Source of the DNA: Candidatus Vicinibacter proximus | GTDB taxonomy: Bacteria > Bacteroidota > Bacteroidia > Chitinophagales > Saprospiraceae | Reading direction: 5' to 3' | Length of the DNA stretch: 64,000 nucleotides | Assembly (NCBI GenBank): GCA_016713905.1 | Contig: JADJOE010000002.1 | Location: forward strand, 186,001-250,000 | Part shown: piece after piece, positions 8,871 through 17,495 of the stretch | Position numbering within the stretch: the stretch's first letter is position 1 | How the letters are laid out: every line of letters begins with the position of its first letter | Translations under genes and position numbers: made by a program | The notes under the pieces: generated by a model | What the model was told of the DNA's origin: nothing | The model's input: only the letters and a program-made list of their open reading frames with translations | The model's database searches: none

Positions 8871-9653
8871 CTATTTCACCTCACATAATTTCCTGAATGG
8901 TTCTGGATCTTCGTTCAATTGTCCTCCTGTGATCAGTTCTACCATCAGACAGTTAGCTTCCCTTTGATTCGGAGTCTTTTCCAAAATAACCCCAAGTCGT
9001 TTTTTGGCCTTTTCCCATTGACCTGTCTGAATCGCCAGTTGGCTTAAGGTAATTTGCAAGGGTAGATAATCAGGATACTTTTTATCCAGATTCAACAAAG
9101 CCATAATTCCCTTCATGGGCTCTTCATCAGGCATTTTTACCAAGCATAAGGCTTTATTCATCTGGTGCTGTGGTTCGTCCGGTGCCAAAGAAATCGCTAA
9201 ATCAAATGCTTTTTCCGCATTCTCCCGACAATAAAGCCTATCCTTCTCTGATTTCATCTGATCCAGACCGGCCAGAAATGTCGTCCCGGCAATACCCCAG
9301 GCTTCTGCTGTCTTTTCAATTTCAGCGACCTGATTTGCATATCCCCCTGCCAAGTCCATTCTTTGCATTCGATACCAGAATCCGGATATCGCTTTTAAAG
9401 ATGCTGACTTAGCCAAATCCTCTTCTCCAGAATTCAAACTCTTTTTCAATTCTTCCAGCTCAGCTTTCTGATCTGGATTAAGATCCTTAGTAGCCTGTTC
9501 AGCTAGTTTATTTATTTCGGAAGTCTCAGACAACTTGCGATCACCCTTTTCGCCTGAACTCTTTAAATCAGCGGACACAATGTCAAAAGCAAAATAACTG
9601 AAGACAATAAATCCTAAAAAAAGCAAAGCTATTCGGCCGGGATTCCTCAACAT
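8871..9653 (-). CDS. TPR-repeat protein with N-terminal membrane anchor
   Basis: A 260-residue protein. Residues ~7-28 form one hydrophobic segment (ALLFLGFIVFSYFAF), an uncleaved anchor or signal peptide. An acidic linker follows, then helical tetratricopeptide-like repeats with A..A..L spacing (ENAEKAFDLAISLAPDEP and QWEKAKKRLGVILEKTPNQ). TPR proteins are scaffolds for protein contacts, here presumably on the periplasmic side; no partner can be named. ATG 9653 lies 3 bases after the HU-like gene's stop, so the two are translationally coupled, and the 31-residue COX24-type gene follows about 60 bases downstream. Confidence 0.8.
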   Translation of the reverse strand: MLRNPGRIALLFLGFIVFSYFAFDIVSADLKSSGEKGDRKLSETSEINKLAEQATKDLNPDQKAELEELKKSLNSGEEDLAKSASLKAISGFWYRMQRMDLAGGYANQVAEIEKTAEAWGIAGTTFLAGLDQMKSEKDRLYCRENAEKAFDLAISLAPDEPQHQMNKALCLVKMPDEEPMKGIMALLNLDKKYPDYLPLQITLSQLAIQTGQWEKAKKRLGVILEKTPNQREANCLMVELITGGQLNEDPEPFRKLCEVK

Positions 9654-9655
9654 GC

Positions 9656-9976
9656 CTATTCTTCTACATCATCTTCGTAAGCAGCGCCCTCCGGTTCAGT
9701 ACCCAATTTCACATGGTCCACAAATATTTTTGCAGGCTTAAAGGAAGGGATAAAATGCTCTGGAATTTCAATGGCCACATTCTTTTTAATGTGTCTGCCT
9801 ATCTTTTTTGCCCGTTTTTTTACTACAAAAGAACCAAAACCACGGATAAAGACATTCTCCCCGTTTGCCAAAGAACTTTTAACTTCCTTGAAAAACATTT
9901 CAAGGGAAACCAATACATCAACCTTAGGCACTCCAGACTTATCCGAGATTATTGAGACCAAATCAGCTTTTCTCAT
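9656..9976 (-). CDS. HU/IHF family DNA-binding protein
   Basis: 106 residues with the full HU/IHF fold: an N-terminal helical dimerisation part (SVPKV-like GVPKVDVLVSLEMFF), the GENVFIRGFGSFVVKKR signature strand, and the DNA-binding beta-arm region ending FKPAKIFVDHV. It bends and compacts DNA as a dimer. A short acidic tail (EPEGAAYEDDVEE) extends past the normal end and is common in Bacteroidota homologues. The start is ATG 9976. It is the first gene of the minus-strand run HU, TPR, COX24-type, rng and is divergent from yicC. Confidence 0.92.
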   Translation of the reverse strand: MRKADLVSIISDKSGVPKVDVLVSLEMFFKEVKSSLANGENVFIRGFGSFVVKKRAKKIGRHIKKNVAIEIPEHFIPSFKPAKIFVDHVKLGTEPEGAAYEDDVEE

Positions 9977-10023
9977 TTGCTTGATATTTAGACAGTTATG
10001 AATTTTTCTCTTAAAAGAGTGTG

Positions 10024-10054
10024 CAAATTTCGCAATTTTAACCCGAACTCAAAA
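10024..10054 (-). promoter_or_regulatory. possible promoter of the HU-like gene
   Basis: Read on the minus strand there is TTTTG, an 18-base spacer, then GAAATTTG at 10024-10031. This is close to the Bacteroidota consensus TTTG-N19-TAnnTTTG, with the first base of the -7 box differing. The predicted transcript would start about 40 bases before the HU start codon. It is a pattern match only. Confidence 0.3.
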
Positions 10055-10218
10055 TTTTTAACCAACTTTTTTGTAAAAATTATTTTTCTAAGCTTTTCTC
10101 TATCAATAAGATAGAATACCACATAGACAGGAATAAGCCAAAAATAATCCAAATCTCCAAAACTTACCCAACAAATTTTCGCTCCCCGATAACTCTGCCC
10201 ACATTAAGCGAATCTTCC

Positions 10219-10226
10219 TACCTTCG
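10219..10226 (+). promoter_or_regulatory. possible -7 box upstream of yicC
   Basis: TACCTTCG lies 14 bases before the yicC start and resembles the Bacteroidota -7 box TAnnTTTG with one mismatch. No clear -33 TTTG was seen at the right distance, so support is weak. If real, the leader would be only a few bases long. Confidence 0.28.
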
Positions 10227-10240
10227 CAAAAAATAATTGC

Positions 10241-11110
10241 ATGGTTTATTCAATGACCGGCTACGGCCACGTAAAATCGCAATATGGCGACAAAGAAATT
10301 ACCGTAGAAATCCGGTGTCTGAATTCTAAAATCAATGATTTTCGTCTCAAACTTCCAAATGCCTACAAACAAAAGGAATTGGAGTTGCGTAAATTGCTAA
10401 ACGAATCTGTCGTCAGGGGAAAATTAGATGTGGTTATTTCGGTGGTATCATCAAAAGGAGACGAAGAATTTAGCCTGAATAAAAAATTATTCACCTCTTT
10501 TTACAATCAGATCCAGGAACTTGGAATAGACCTTGGTAAAACAGACATCCTGAATGCCATCCTCCAGTTTCCTAATGTCATAGAATCCCATGAGACGGAT
10601 CTGGATGAGGAAGAATTTGAATTTACTTTGCAGGTACTCAATGAGGCAATAGAAAAATTGAACGACTTCCGATCTATCGAAGGGACCATTATCGAAAATG
10701 ATTTTATCCTTCGGTTGAAAATCATCATGGACCATCTTAAAGATCTCGAACAATACGAGCAGGACAGAATGCAGATGTTGAAAGACAGAATATTGAAATC
10801 GCTCAACTCTACTTTCGCAAATGAAAATATAGATAAAAACAGATTCGAACAAGAGTTGCTTTACTACCTTGAACGCCTGGATATCACGGAAGAAAAAGTG
10901 AGACTAAAACAACACTGCGATTACTTTATTGACGAACTCAAAACTAAAGTGTTGAGCAAATCTAAGAAACTCAATTTCATCAGTCAGGAAATGGGCCGAG
11001 AAATAAATACACTCGGGGCAAAAGCTCAATACTCTCCCATGCAAAAAATGGTGGTGGTGATGAAAGACGAACTGGAAAAGGTAAAAGAACAACTTGCCAA
11101 CATTCTATGA
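10241..11110 (+). CDS. yicC: YicC/YloC family endoribonuclease
   Basis: A 289-residue protein, standard length for the family. It starts MVYSMTGYGHVKSQYG, the conserved YicC N-terminus (M.x.SMTG[YF]G), and ends with the DUF1732 C-terminal region (LGAKAQYSPMQKMVVVMKDE). E. coli YicC is an endoribonuclease involved in small-RNA turnover. The stop overlaps the gmk start by four bases (ATGA), which implies translational coupling. The yicC-gmk pairing is widely conserved in bacteria. Confidence 0.93.
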   Translation: MVYSMTGYGHVKSQYGDKEITVEIRCLNSKINDFRLKLPNAYKQKELELRKLLNESVVRGKLDVVISVVSSKGDEEFSLNKKLFTSFYNQIQELGIDLGKTDILNAILQFPNVIESHETDLDEEEFEFTLQVLNEAIEKLNDFRSIEGTIIENDFILRLKIIMDHLKDLEQYEQDRMQMLKDRILKSLNSTFANENIDKNRFEQELLYYLERLDITEEKVRLKQHCDYFIDELKTKVLSKSKKLNFISQEMGREINTLGAKAQYSPMQKMVVVMKDELEKVKEQLANIL

Positions 11111-11691
11111 GTACACTGAAGGGAAAGATCATCATTCTTACTGCACCCAGCGGAAGTGGAAAAACCACCCTCGCCAATTACTTGCTGGAGACATTTGAAA
11201 ATCTTTCCTTTTCTGTTTCTGCCACCACCAGAAGCCCCAGACCCGGTGAAGTGGATGGAGAAAATTACTATTACGTATCGCCCGATGAATTTAAAAACCT
11301 GATCAGCGAAGGTAAACTTTTCGAATATCAGGAAGTATATACAAACCAGTTTTACGGTACCCTGCATTCAGAAATCCGAAGAATTTGGAAAGCAGGAAAA
11401 ATGGCGCTTTTTGATATTGATGTAAAGGGCGCTCACTTTGTCGAACAACAAGGTTATGAAAATGTGCTTACGATTTATGTAAAAGCATCTTCACTAGAAG
11501 TTTTAAGAGATCGTCTGACAAAAAGAGGCACAGAATCTCCGGAGGTTATAGAAAAAAGATTACAACGTGCTGCCGAAGAGCTGGAATATTGCAAATACTT
11601 CGATTACGTAATTACTAATGATAACCTCTCCCTCGCAAAAAAAGTATTGCGCCTGATTGCAGAAGATTTTATGGAAAGCGACTACAAGTAA
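11107..11691 (+). CDS. gmk: guanylate kinase
   Basis: A 194-residue protein. The P-loop APSGSGKTT is at residues 13-21, followed by the GMP-binding segment SVSATTRSPRPGEVDGENYY. It phosphorylates GMP to GDP with ATP, an essential step in guanine nucleotide synthesis. The length is normal (about 190-205). It starts inside the end of yicC (four-base overlap). No gene follows directly: the next 650 bases are a repeat-bearing spacer before clpB. Confidence 0.96.
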   Translation: MSTLKGKIIILTAPSGSGKTTLANYLLETFENLSFSVSATTRSPRPGEVDGENYYYVSPDEFKNLISEGKLFEYQEVYTNQFYGTLHSEIRRIWKAGKMALFDIDVKGAHFVEQQGYENVLTIYVKASSLEVLRDRLTKRGTESPEVIEKRLQRAAEELEYCKYFDYVITNDNLSLAKKVLRLIAEDFMESDYK

Positions 11692-11723
11692 ATTTGAAAA
11701 TTAGAGAATTTGAAAATTATTTC

Positions 11724-11757
11724 GTGGTTGTTTGATGCTTCCCAGCGTCAAACTAAC
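11724..11757 (+). repeat. palindromic repeat unit 1 (forward)
   Basis: GTGGTT then GTTTGATGC-TTCCCA-GCGTCAAAC. The two arms pair over nine positions with one T-G wobble around a six-base loop. Units 1 and 2 are tandem and near identical, offset by 37 bases. Confidence 0.75.
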
Positions 11758-11760
11758 GGC

Positions 11761-11794
11761 GTGGTTGTTTGATGCTTCCTAGCGTCAAACTAAA
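11761..11794 (+). repeat. palindromic repeat unit 2 (forward)
   Basis: Same as unit 1 except for one loop base (TTCCTA). The arms are identical, and it is followed by TAAACG. Confidence 0.75.
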
Positions 11795-11839
11795 CGCAAA
11801 TAAAAAAAGTACATAAAAATTGGGGCTTTTAAACACCAC

Positions 11840-11873
11840 GTGAATTTCAAGCTAGGAAGCTCGAAATAACCAA
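11840..11873 (-). repeat. palindromic repeat unit 3 (reverse)
   Basis: Read on the minus strand: GGTTATTTCGAGC-TTCCTA-GCTTGAAAT. The loop and the leading GGTT match units 1 and 2, but both arms differ in step so that pairing is kept, a covariation. Confidence 0.72.
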
Positions 11874-11955
11874 CGCACTAAAGAGAATTTGAGAATTTGA
11901 AAATTAGCTAATATTTTAATAATGAAGATTACAAATAATACCTGCAAAACTCCCT

Positions 11956-11989
11956 GTGAATTTCAAGCTCGGAAGCTCGAAATAACCAC
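11956..11989 (-). repeat. palindromic repeat unit 4 (reverse)
   Basis: Minus-strand reading gives GTGGTTATTTCGAGC-TTCCGA-GCTTGAAAT, the same arms as unit 3 with one loop change. Its GTGGTT end abuts unit 5 head to head. Confidence 0.72.
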
Positions 11990-12019
11990 GGTTGTTTGAT
12001 GCTTCAAAGCGTCAAACTT
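11988..12019 (+). repeat. palindromic repeat unit 5 (forward)
   Basis: GGTTGTTTGATGC-TTCAAA-GCGTCAAAC. The arms are as in units 1 and 2, with a changed loop. It shares two bases with unit 4, so the pair forms a larger inverted structure around AACCACGGTT. Confidence 0.72.
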
Positions 12020-12344
12020 TATACTTATTTAAAGTAGTACCAATTAAAAGGTACGTGAATACTAATTGGCTAATTTTCAATTTCTCTAATTCTCTAATTC
12101 TTTCGTGGACTTAATCATTTTAGTAAACAGAAGTAATAAGATCAATACGAAGAAGTTCTTACCATAAATTCAGCATCAATCCAAAAATCTCTTCTTTATA
12201 TTCCCACAAATTAAATCGGAAATTATTTCCTACTTTACTTCAAAGATCAAGTAAATTTGTCAGTATTTACAGTAGATTCACTGCCAAATTTTCCGAAAAG
12301 TAAGTTTGGATAATTTTTTGATGCGATTAGCTAAAATCTGATTA

Positions 12345-15074
12345 ATGACATACGAAAATTTTACCATCAAATCTCAAGATGCTATTCTAAGAGCTCAACA
12401 AATTGCTCAAAACCTGGATCAGCAAGTGGTGGACTCCCTGCACCTCTGTAAAGGTGTGATCGAAGTAGATGAATCCCTGTGTGATTTTCTCTTCCAAAAA
12501 ATGAGCGCCAAACTCCCAAAAATTAAATCAGAGTTGGATGCTGAAATCAGAAAACTACCAAAAGTCTCCGGTGCAGATAAACAATACCTCTCCAATGAGG
12601 CCAATCAGGTCTTGATCAATGCCAAAAAAATAATGACCGAGTTTGGCGACGAGTTTATTTCATTAGAGTTAATTCTGTTGGCTTTTTTAAAAGGCAATGA
12701 CAGCGTCTCTAAAATTCTAAAAGCAAACAACGTCAACTATGAGAACCTGAAGCAGGCCATCATCGAATTGCGCAAGGGAAAAAAGGTCAGTGAAGCAAGT
12801 GGTGATGAACAATACAACGCACTGAACAAGTTTGCCGTAAATTTAAATGCCGCCGCGGAAAGTGGAAAGCTGGATCCCATCATCGGCAGAGATGAAGAGA
12901 TTAGAAGGATTCTGCATATTCTTTCACGCAGAAAAAAGAACAACCCAATACTCATTGGAGAAGCCGGGGTTGGTAAGACTGCAATAGTGGAAGGTATTGC
13001 CTGGCGGATTGTCAAGAATGATGTTCCCGAAAATCTTAAAGAGAAAAAAATATTTACACTCGATTTGGCTGCATTGATTGCAGGTGCAAAATACAAGGGT
13101 GAATTTGAAGAAAGATTAAAAGCGGTCGTTAAAGAAGTTAATGAATCCAATGGTAAAATAATTCTCTTCATTGATGAGATCCACTCACTCATTGGTGCCG
13201 GCGGTGGCAGCGGTTCCATAGATGCAGCAAATATTCTAAAACCTGCACTTGCAAGGGGAGAATTACACACAATCGGTGCCACTACACTGGATGAATACCA
13301 AAAATACTTTGAAAATGATAAGGCTCTGGTAAGAAGATTCCAGCCGGTAATCATTGATGAACCTTCTGTAGAAGATACCATCTCTATCCTTAGGGGTGTA
13401 CAGGATAAATATGAAGTCTATCACAAGATTGCTATTTTGGATGAAGCGCTTGTTGCAGCTGCAGAATTATCTCATCGATACATCTCCGATCGTCAACTCC
13501 CTGATAAAGCCATTGACCTAATTGATGAAGCTTGTGCAAAATTACGCTTGGAACTGGACAGCGTTCCAGAAGAAGTGGATGAGATGGATCGTAAAGTGCG
13601 TCAATTGGAAATTGAGCGTGAAGGCGTAAAAAGGGAAAAAGAAAATGTCAAAATAAAATTCATCGAAGAACAATTAGCTAATGCCAAAGAAAAACTTGCT
13701 TCCTTAAAAGCAAGCTGGCAGGCTGAAAAAGAAATCGTAGATGAAATCCAGGTCATCAAGAAAAAAATTGACGAAATAAATATTGCCGCCGAAAAAGCAG
13801 AACGTGAATCTGATTTTGGTCTGGTGGCTAAGTTAAAATATGGTGACCTGAAAGAACAGGAACTCTTATTGAAGACTGCTGAAGATAAATTAAAAATTCT
13901 TCCGGAAGGAAGCCGTTTTACTTCTGATACCGTCACCGCAAATGACATTGCCGGGGTAGTCAGTAAATGGACCGGAATCCCACTCCAAAAAATGTTGCAA
14001 TCAGAACGTGAAAAACTTCTTGAGCTGGAAACAGAATTGGGCAAACGGGTGATCGGTCAGGCTGAAGCTGTGCGTGCTGTCTCTGATGCCGTAAGAAGAA
14101 GTCGAGCAGGTCTCCAGGATCCCAACAGACCAATCGGTTCATTTATTTTCCTTGGCCCAACAGGTGTTGGTAAAACCGAACTCGCAAAAGCCTTGGCCGA
14201 AGTGCTGTTCGATGATGAGAAAGCCATGACCCGCATCGACATGAGTGAATACATGGAATCCCATGCCGTATCCAAATTAGTAGGCGCTCCTCCAGGCTAC
14301 GTTGGCTACGATGAAGGAGGTCAATTGACAGAAGCAGTTCGCACCAAACCATATTCTATCGTGCTGCTGGATGAAATTGAAAAAGCACATCCGGATACCT
14401 TCAACATTCTGCTTCAGGTATTGGATGATGGGCGCTTGACGGATAATAAAGGTCGCATCGCCAATTTCAAAAACACCATCATTATCATGACCTCTAACGT
14501 TGGCTCGGAAATTATTCTGGAGAATTTTGAAGACCTCGAAGCTGTCGGCGATAAACACCGCACAGAAATCATTGAGACAACGAGATTAGAAGTTTTTGAA
14601 AAATTAAAATCCAGTGTAAGGCCTGAATTCTTGAACAGGATAGATGATAAAATCATGTTCCTGCCATTGACCAAAGAAGAAATCAAAAAAATTGCCGGGC
14701 TCCAATTGAAAGGCTTAACCCGCAATCTCAAAGAACAAGGTGTCGAATTGATCATAAAGGATAACGCATTAAATCTGTTGGCTGATCTTGGATTCGATCC
14801 TCAATTTGGTGCCAGACCATTGAAAAGGGTGATTCAAAAAGAAGTGGTCAACGAATTGGCCAAGCTGCTTCTTTCTAACGACCTTGTCAAGGATGAAAGC
14901 ATTACCTTAGATACAGATGCCAAAGGCTTCACTTTTAATGGCAAATCAACCGGTATTGCGTTGCATAGGGAATCTGATCGCAAATCTCAGATTGACGCGC
15001 TTACGAAGGCGACCAAAGATGTAGAACAGGCTTCCAAAAAAATGAAACCGGACCAGCCAGAAAACTTGAATTAA
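12345..15074 (+). CDS. clpB: ATP-dependent disaggregase ClpB
   Basis: A 909-residue Hsp100 protein. The N-terminal Clp repeat domain covers ~1-145. AAA1 has Walker A GEAGVGKT at 205-212 and a Walker B in LFIDEIH. A long charged coiled-coil middle domain (~410-530) identifies ClpB rather than ClpA/ClpC. AAA2 has GPTGVGKT near 604-611, then a C-terminal D2-small domain. With DnaK/DnaJ/GrpE it extracts and refolds aggregated proteins. It is somewhat longer than the ~860-residue norm because of a polar C-terminal tail (about the last 45 residues). The N-terminal domain looks diverged. A strong terminator follows the stop. grpE and dnaJ lie 6 kb downstream. Confidence 0.95.
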   Translation: MTYENFTIKSQDAILRAQQIAQNLDQQVVDSLHLCKGVIEVDESLCDFLFQKMSAKLPKIKSELDAEIRKLPKVSGADKQYLSNEANQVLINAKKIMTEFGDEFISLELILLAFLKGNDSVSKILKANNVNYENLKQAIIELRKGKKVSEASGDEQYNALNKFAVNLNAAAESGKLDPIIGRDEEIRRILHILSRRKKNNPILIGEAGVGKTAIVEGIAWRIVKNDVPENLKEKKIFTLDLAALIAGAKYKGEFEERLKAVVKEVNESNGKIILFIDEIHSLIGAGGGSGSIDAANILKPALARGELHTIGATTLDEYQKYFENDKALVRRFQPVIIDEPSVEDTISILRGVQDKYEVYHKIAILDEALVAAAELSHRYISDRQLPDKAIDLIDEACAKLRLELDSVPEEVDEMDRKVRQLEIEREGVKREKENVKIKFIEEQLANAKEKLASLKASWQAEKEIVDEIQVIKKKIDEINIAAEKAERESDFGLVAKLKYGDLKEQELLLKTAEDKLKILPEGSRFTSDTVTANDIAGVVSKWTGIPLQKMLQSEREKLLELETELGKRVIGQAEAVRAVSDAVRRSRAGLQDPNRPIGSFIFLGPTGVGKTELAKALAEVLFDDEKAMTRIDMSEYMESHAVSKLVGAPPGYVGYDEGGQLTEAVRTKPYSIVLLDEIEKAHPDTFNILLQVLDDGRLTDNKGRIANFKNTIIIMTSNVGSEIILENFEDLEAVGDKHRTEIIETTRLEVFEKLKSSVRPEFLNRIDDKIMFLPLTKEEIKKIAGLQLKGLTRNLKEQGVELIIKDNALNLLADLGFDPQFGARPLKRVIQKEVVNELAKLLLSNDLVKDESITLDTDAKGFTFNGKSTGIALHRESDRKSQIDALTKATKDVEQASKKMKPDQPENLN

Positions 15075-15092
15075 TTTTTGAGCACATATTTC

Positions 15093-15136
15093 AAGTCTAA
15101 GCTTGAGATAAAATTTACTCAGGCTTAGACTTTTTA
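15093..15136 (+). terminator. intrinsic terminator after clpB
   Basis: AAGTCTAAGCTTGAG at 15093-15107 pairs with CTCAGGCTTAGACTT at 15118-15132, a 15-bp stem with one G-T wobble, around a ten-base AT loop, and then TTTACTTT. It lies about 18 bases after the clpB stop and before porZ. Confidence 0.85.
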
Positions 15137-15178
15137 CTTTCAAATTGCGTTAATACCTAGCTGTTAAATGCAATAAAT

Positions 15179-17488
15179 ATGCTGAAGCCTTTTCTGCTAA
15201 TCCTTTTTCTTCCTTTGTTTGCGTGCGCGCAATCTGAATTGTTTATAGGCCAGTGGGTTACTCATCTTCCCTACAACAATGGTCTTCAAATCACCCAAAG
15301 TAAGGATTATATTTACTACGCAACCGCTTTCTCCCTGCTGCAAATAGACAAAAGTGATTTCAGTTCAAAGAAAATCACACGCACGGAAGGTTTATCCGGC
15401 AGCCAGATAAATTGTATTTATTTTCATCCTGAATCCAAAACCCTTATTGTTGCATACTCTGATGGACTGTTGGATTTGGTAAAAGAAGATGGAGTATCTG
15501 CAGTTCCGGATATAAAAATTTACAACAATGTGCCCATCAACAAAACCATCCGATCCATTTCGCATGGGGATGCACAACATGTTTTTATCAATGCAGATTA
15601 TGGCATCAGTTACCTGAATCTAATAACAGGTGCCATAGCTTACACAGCTTTCACCCCAAACCTTAAAATTAATTTTACTATTCAATTTAAGGATGCTCTA
15701 TACAGCGCCACCGCTAAAGGCCTGTACAAATTTGATTTGAAAAAAAATCTTTTGGTACAGGATTTTGGAAGTTGGCAACTACTGGGTGTAAGCGAAGGAT
15801 TAAACCCAACAATAGAATACACCTCGCTGGCTATTTGGGAAAATAAACTTTATACCGCCAATTCAATTGGATTATTTGTTACAGATGATGTACAATTTAT
15901 TCCTTCTTACTCCAGTCAGGGATATTCTCCTCAGCTTGTGAAAGCGGGAACAAAACATTTGATTTTAAACTTAAAGTGTAATGCCAACTGCAATACAAAA
16001 ATTGCGTATTACCAGGAATCGACCGGATGGCAAGAATATACCGGTGAATGCGCTTCCATGAATCTTGGCATGGAGCAGGAAGAAAATGGAAGAATCTGGT
16101 ATGCGGATAATCGTTGGGGTTTCAGATACATGAATGATTTTAATTCATCTTGCGAAGCCATTTACATCAGCGGACCATTCAATGAAGATTATCAAAAAAT
16201 ATTCAGCGGTTCGGACGGAATTTATATTGCAAGTGGATCGATCGTCAATCGTTTTGAATATCGGTTTAAAACTACAGGTATATACACCTATAAGGATAAG
16301 AAATGGGATGTGATAAATGGATCCAACTTGCCCTTGTTTAATGAAAAAGATATACGGGATATTGTCGATGTTGCAGAAACAGCCGATGGTTCAAAAATTT
16401 ATTTTGCAAGTTACCACCGAGGCATTTTGCAATATGATCGTGCTAAAAATGAATATACACTTTTTGATCAAACCAATTCTGCCCTTGGCGTTGCAGAAGG
16501 AGATGAGACCAGAGTGCGTGTAAGCAGCATTGCCATCAGTCCAAAAGATAAGTCCTTATGGGCATGTGATTTTCTGGCAACAAAACCTTTGGTTTCTTTA
16601 TCTAAAGATGGCAACTGGCAGGCGTATGACCTACCGGGTTTTAGCACGGAAATCATCGGTGTCACAGTAGACCGTAATGGTTACAAATGGATCATTCCAA
16701 GAAGAGAATCCGGAGTGATGGTTTTTGATGAAGGAGATCCTGCAAATCCGGGAGACGACCGCAGCATAATTTTAAATACTTCCAATAGCTCACTCACCTC
16801 CAATTTAATCAATACAGTTGAAGTAGATCTCGATGGTGATGTTTGGGTGGGGACTAATCAGGGTCCGGTCATTTTTGAATGCGGCGCTTCCATTTTTGAG
16901 GGCAATTGTAAAGGCTCGAGAAGGAAAGTGGATCAGGATGGTATCATTGGTTATTTATTGGAAACAGAAGATATCCTGAGTATCGCAATTGACGGAGCAA
17001 ACCGCAAATGGATTGGTACAAGAAATGGATTATACGTTCAGTCTTCTGCCGGTGATGAGCAAGTGTATATTTTTAATACAGAAAATAGCCCATTGATGAG
17101 TAACGCTATTTTTGATATTGCCATCAATCAGAAAAATGGTGATGTTTGGATTGGTACAGAAAGAGGAATCCAAGTTTACCGGACAGAGGCTACATTTGCC
17201 AAAGATGTTTTCACGACGGACATTCTTGTTTATCCCAATCCGGTTCATGCGGATTATACCGGCCCGGTAGCCATCTCAGGTCTTGCACGAGATGCCCGCG
17301 TAAAAATCACAGACCTCACAGGTCGACTTGTTTTTGAAACTTTAGCAAATGGGGGAACGGCAATTTGGTATGGAAAGGATTATCTTGGCAAACCCGTAAG
17401 CTCCGGAACTTATTTAGTGTTCGCCAACAGTACACAAGATTTTGAAACGAGTGAAGGGGCAGTATCCAAAATAGTGATCACCCGCTAA
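15179..17488 (+). CDS. porZ: PorZ-like type IX secretion system beta-propeller protein
   Basis: A 769-residue exported protein. Residues 1-17 are a signal peptide (FLLILFLPLFACAQ). The mature part opens with QWVTHLPYNN and contains many two-component-regulator-propeller-type repeats (for example GDVWVGTNQG, NRKWIGTRNGLY, GDVWIGTERGIQVY), enough for two propellers. The last ~88 residues are a T9SS type A sorting domain beginning VYPNPV and ending KIVITR. This architecture and length are those of PorZ, a surface component of the T9SS attachment complex that presents anionic LPS to the PorU sortase. Distinguishing PorZ from another propeller cargo protein rests on overall layout. It stands alone after the clpB terminator. 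Confidence 0.78.
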   Translation: MLKPFLLILFLPLFACAQSELFIGQWVTHLPYNNGLQITQSKDYIYYATAFSLLQIDKSDFSSKKITRTEGLSGSQINCIYFHPESKTLIVAYSDGLLDLVKEDGVSAVPDIKIYNNVPINKTIRSISHGDAQHVFINADYGISYLNLITGAIAYTAFTPNLKINFTIQFKDALYSATAKGLYKFDLKKNLLVQDFGSWQLLGVSEGLNPTIEYTSLAIWENKLYTANSIGLFVTDDVQFIPSYSSQGYSPQLVKAGTKHLILNLKCNANCNTKIAYYQESTGWQEYTGECASMNLGMEQEENGRIWYADNRWGFRYMNDFNSSCEAIYISGPFNEDYQKIFSGSDGIYIASGSIVNRFEYRFKTTGIYTYKDKKWDVINGSNLPLFNEKDIRDIVDVAETADGSKIYFASYHRGILQYDRAKNEYTLFDQTNSALGVAEGDETRVRVSSIAISPKDKSLWACDFLATKPLVSLSKDGNWQAYDLPGFSTEIIGVTVDRNGYKWIIPRRESGVMVFDEGDPANPGDDRSIILNTSNSSLTSNLINTVEVDLDGDVWVGTNQGPVIFECGASIFEGNCKGSRRKVDQDGIIGYLLETEDILSIAIDGANRKWIGTRNGLYVQSSAGDEQVYIFNTENSPLMSNAIFDIAINQKNGDVWIGTERGIQVYRTEATFAKDVFTTDILVYPNPVHADYTGPVAISGLARDARVKITDLTGRLVFETLANGGTAIWYGKDYLGKPVSSGTYLVFANSTQDFETSEGAVSKIVITR

Positions 17489-17495
17489 TAAAATA

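Larger units (their letters stand above)
11692..12344. other. 650-bp intergenic spacer with palindromic repeats and AATTTGAAAATTAG-type tracts
   Basis: No frame here looks coding. The spacer holds five copies of a 33-36 bp palindromic unit in both orientations, and AT-rich tracts of the form GAGAATTTGAAAATTAG near both ends: direct near 11692-11720 and 11881-11910, and inverted near 12060-12100. Two of these tracts adjoin TTTCGTGG. The last ~220 bases before clpB (about 12120-12344) carry no repeat and probably hold the clpB promoter, but I could not pick a convincing box. Such tracts recur at the other repeat site in this window (51783-51990). Confidence 0.7.

Noticed and set aside
8599..8967. 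122-codon plus-strand frame
   Set aside because: It is antisense to the COX24-type gene and the end of the TPR gene, both of which have convincing protein features; its own product has no recognisable pattern.
12120..12344. Promoter box directly upstream of clpB
   Set aside because: TAATTTTTTG and nearby TTTGG sequences are close, but the spacing does not match the TTTG/TAnnTTTG rule well enough.
12737..13381. 214-codon minus-strand frame inside clpB
   Set aside because: It lies wholly antisense to the conserved AAA1 region of clpB; its Ser/Leu-rich product is typical of shadow frames.
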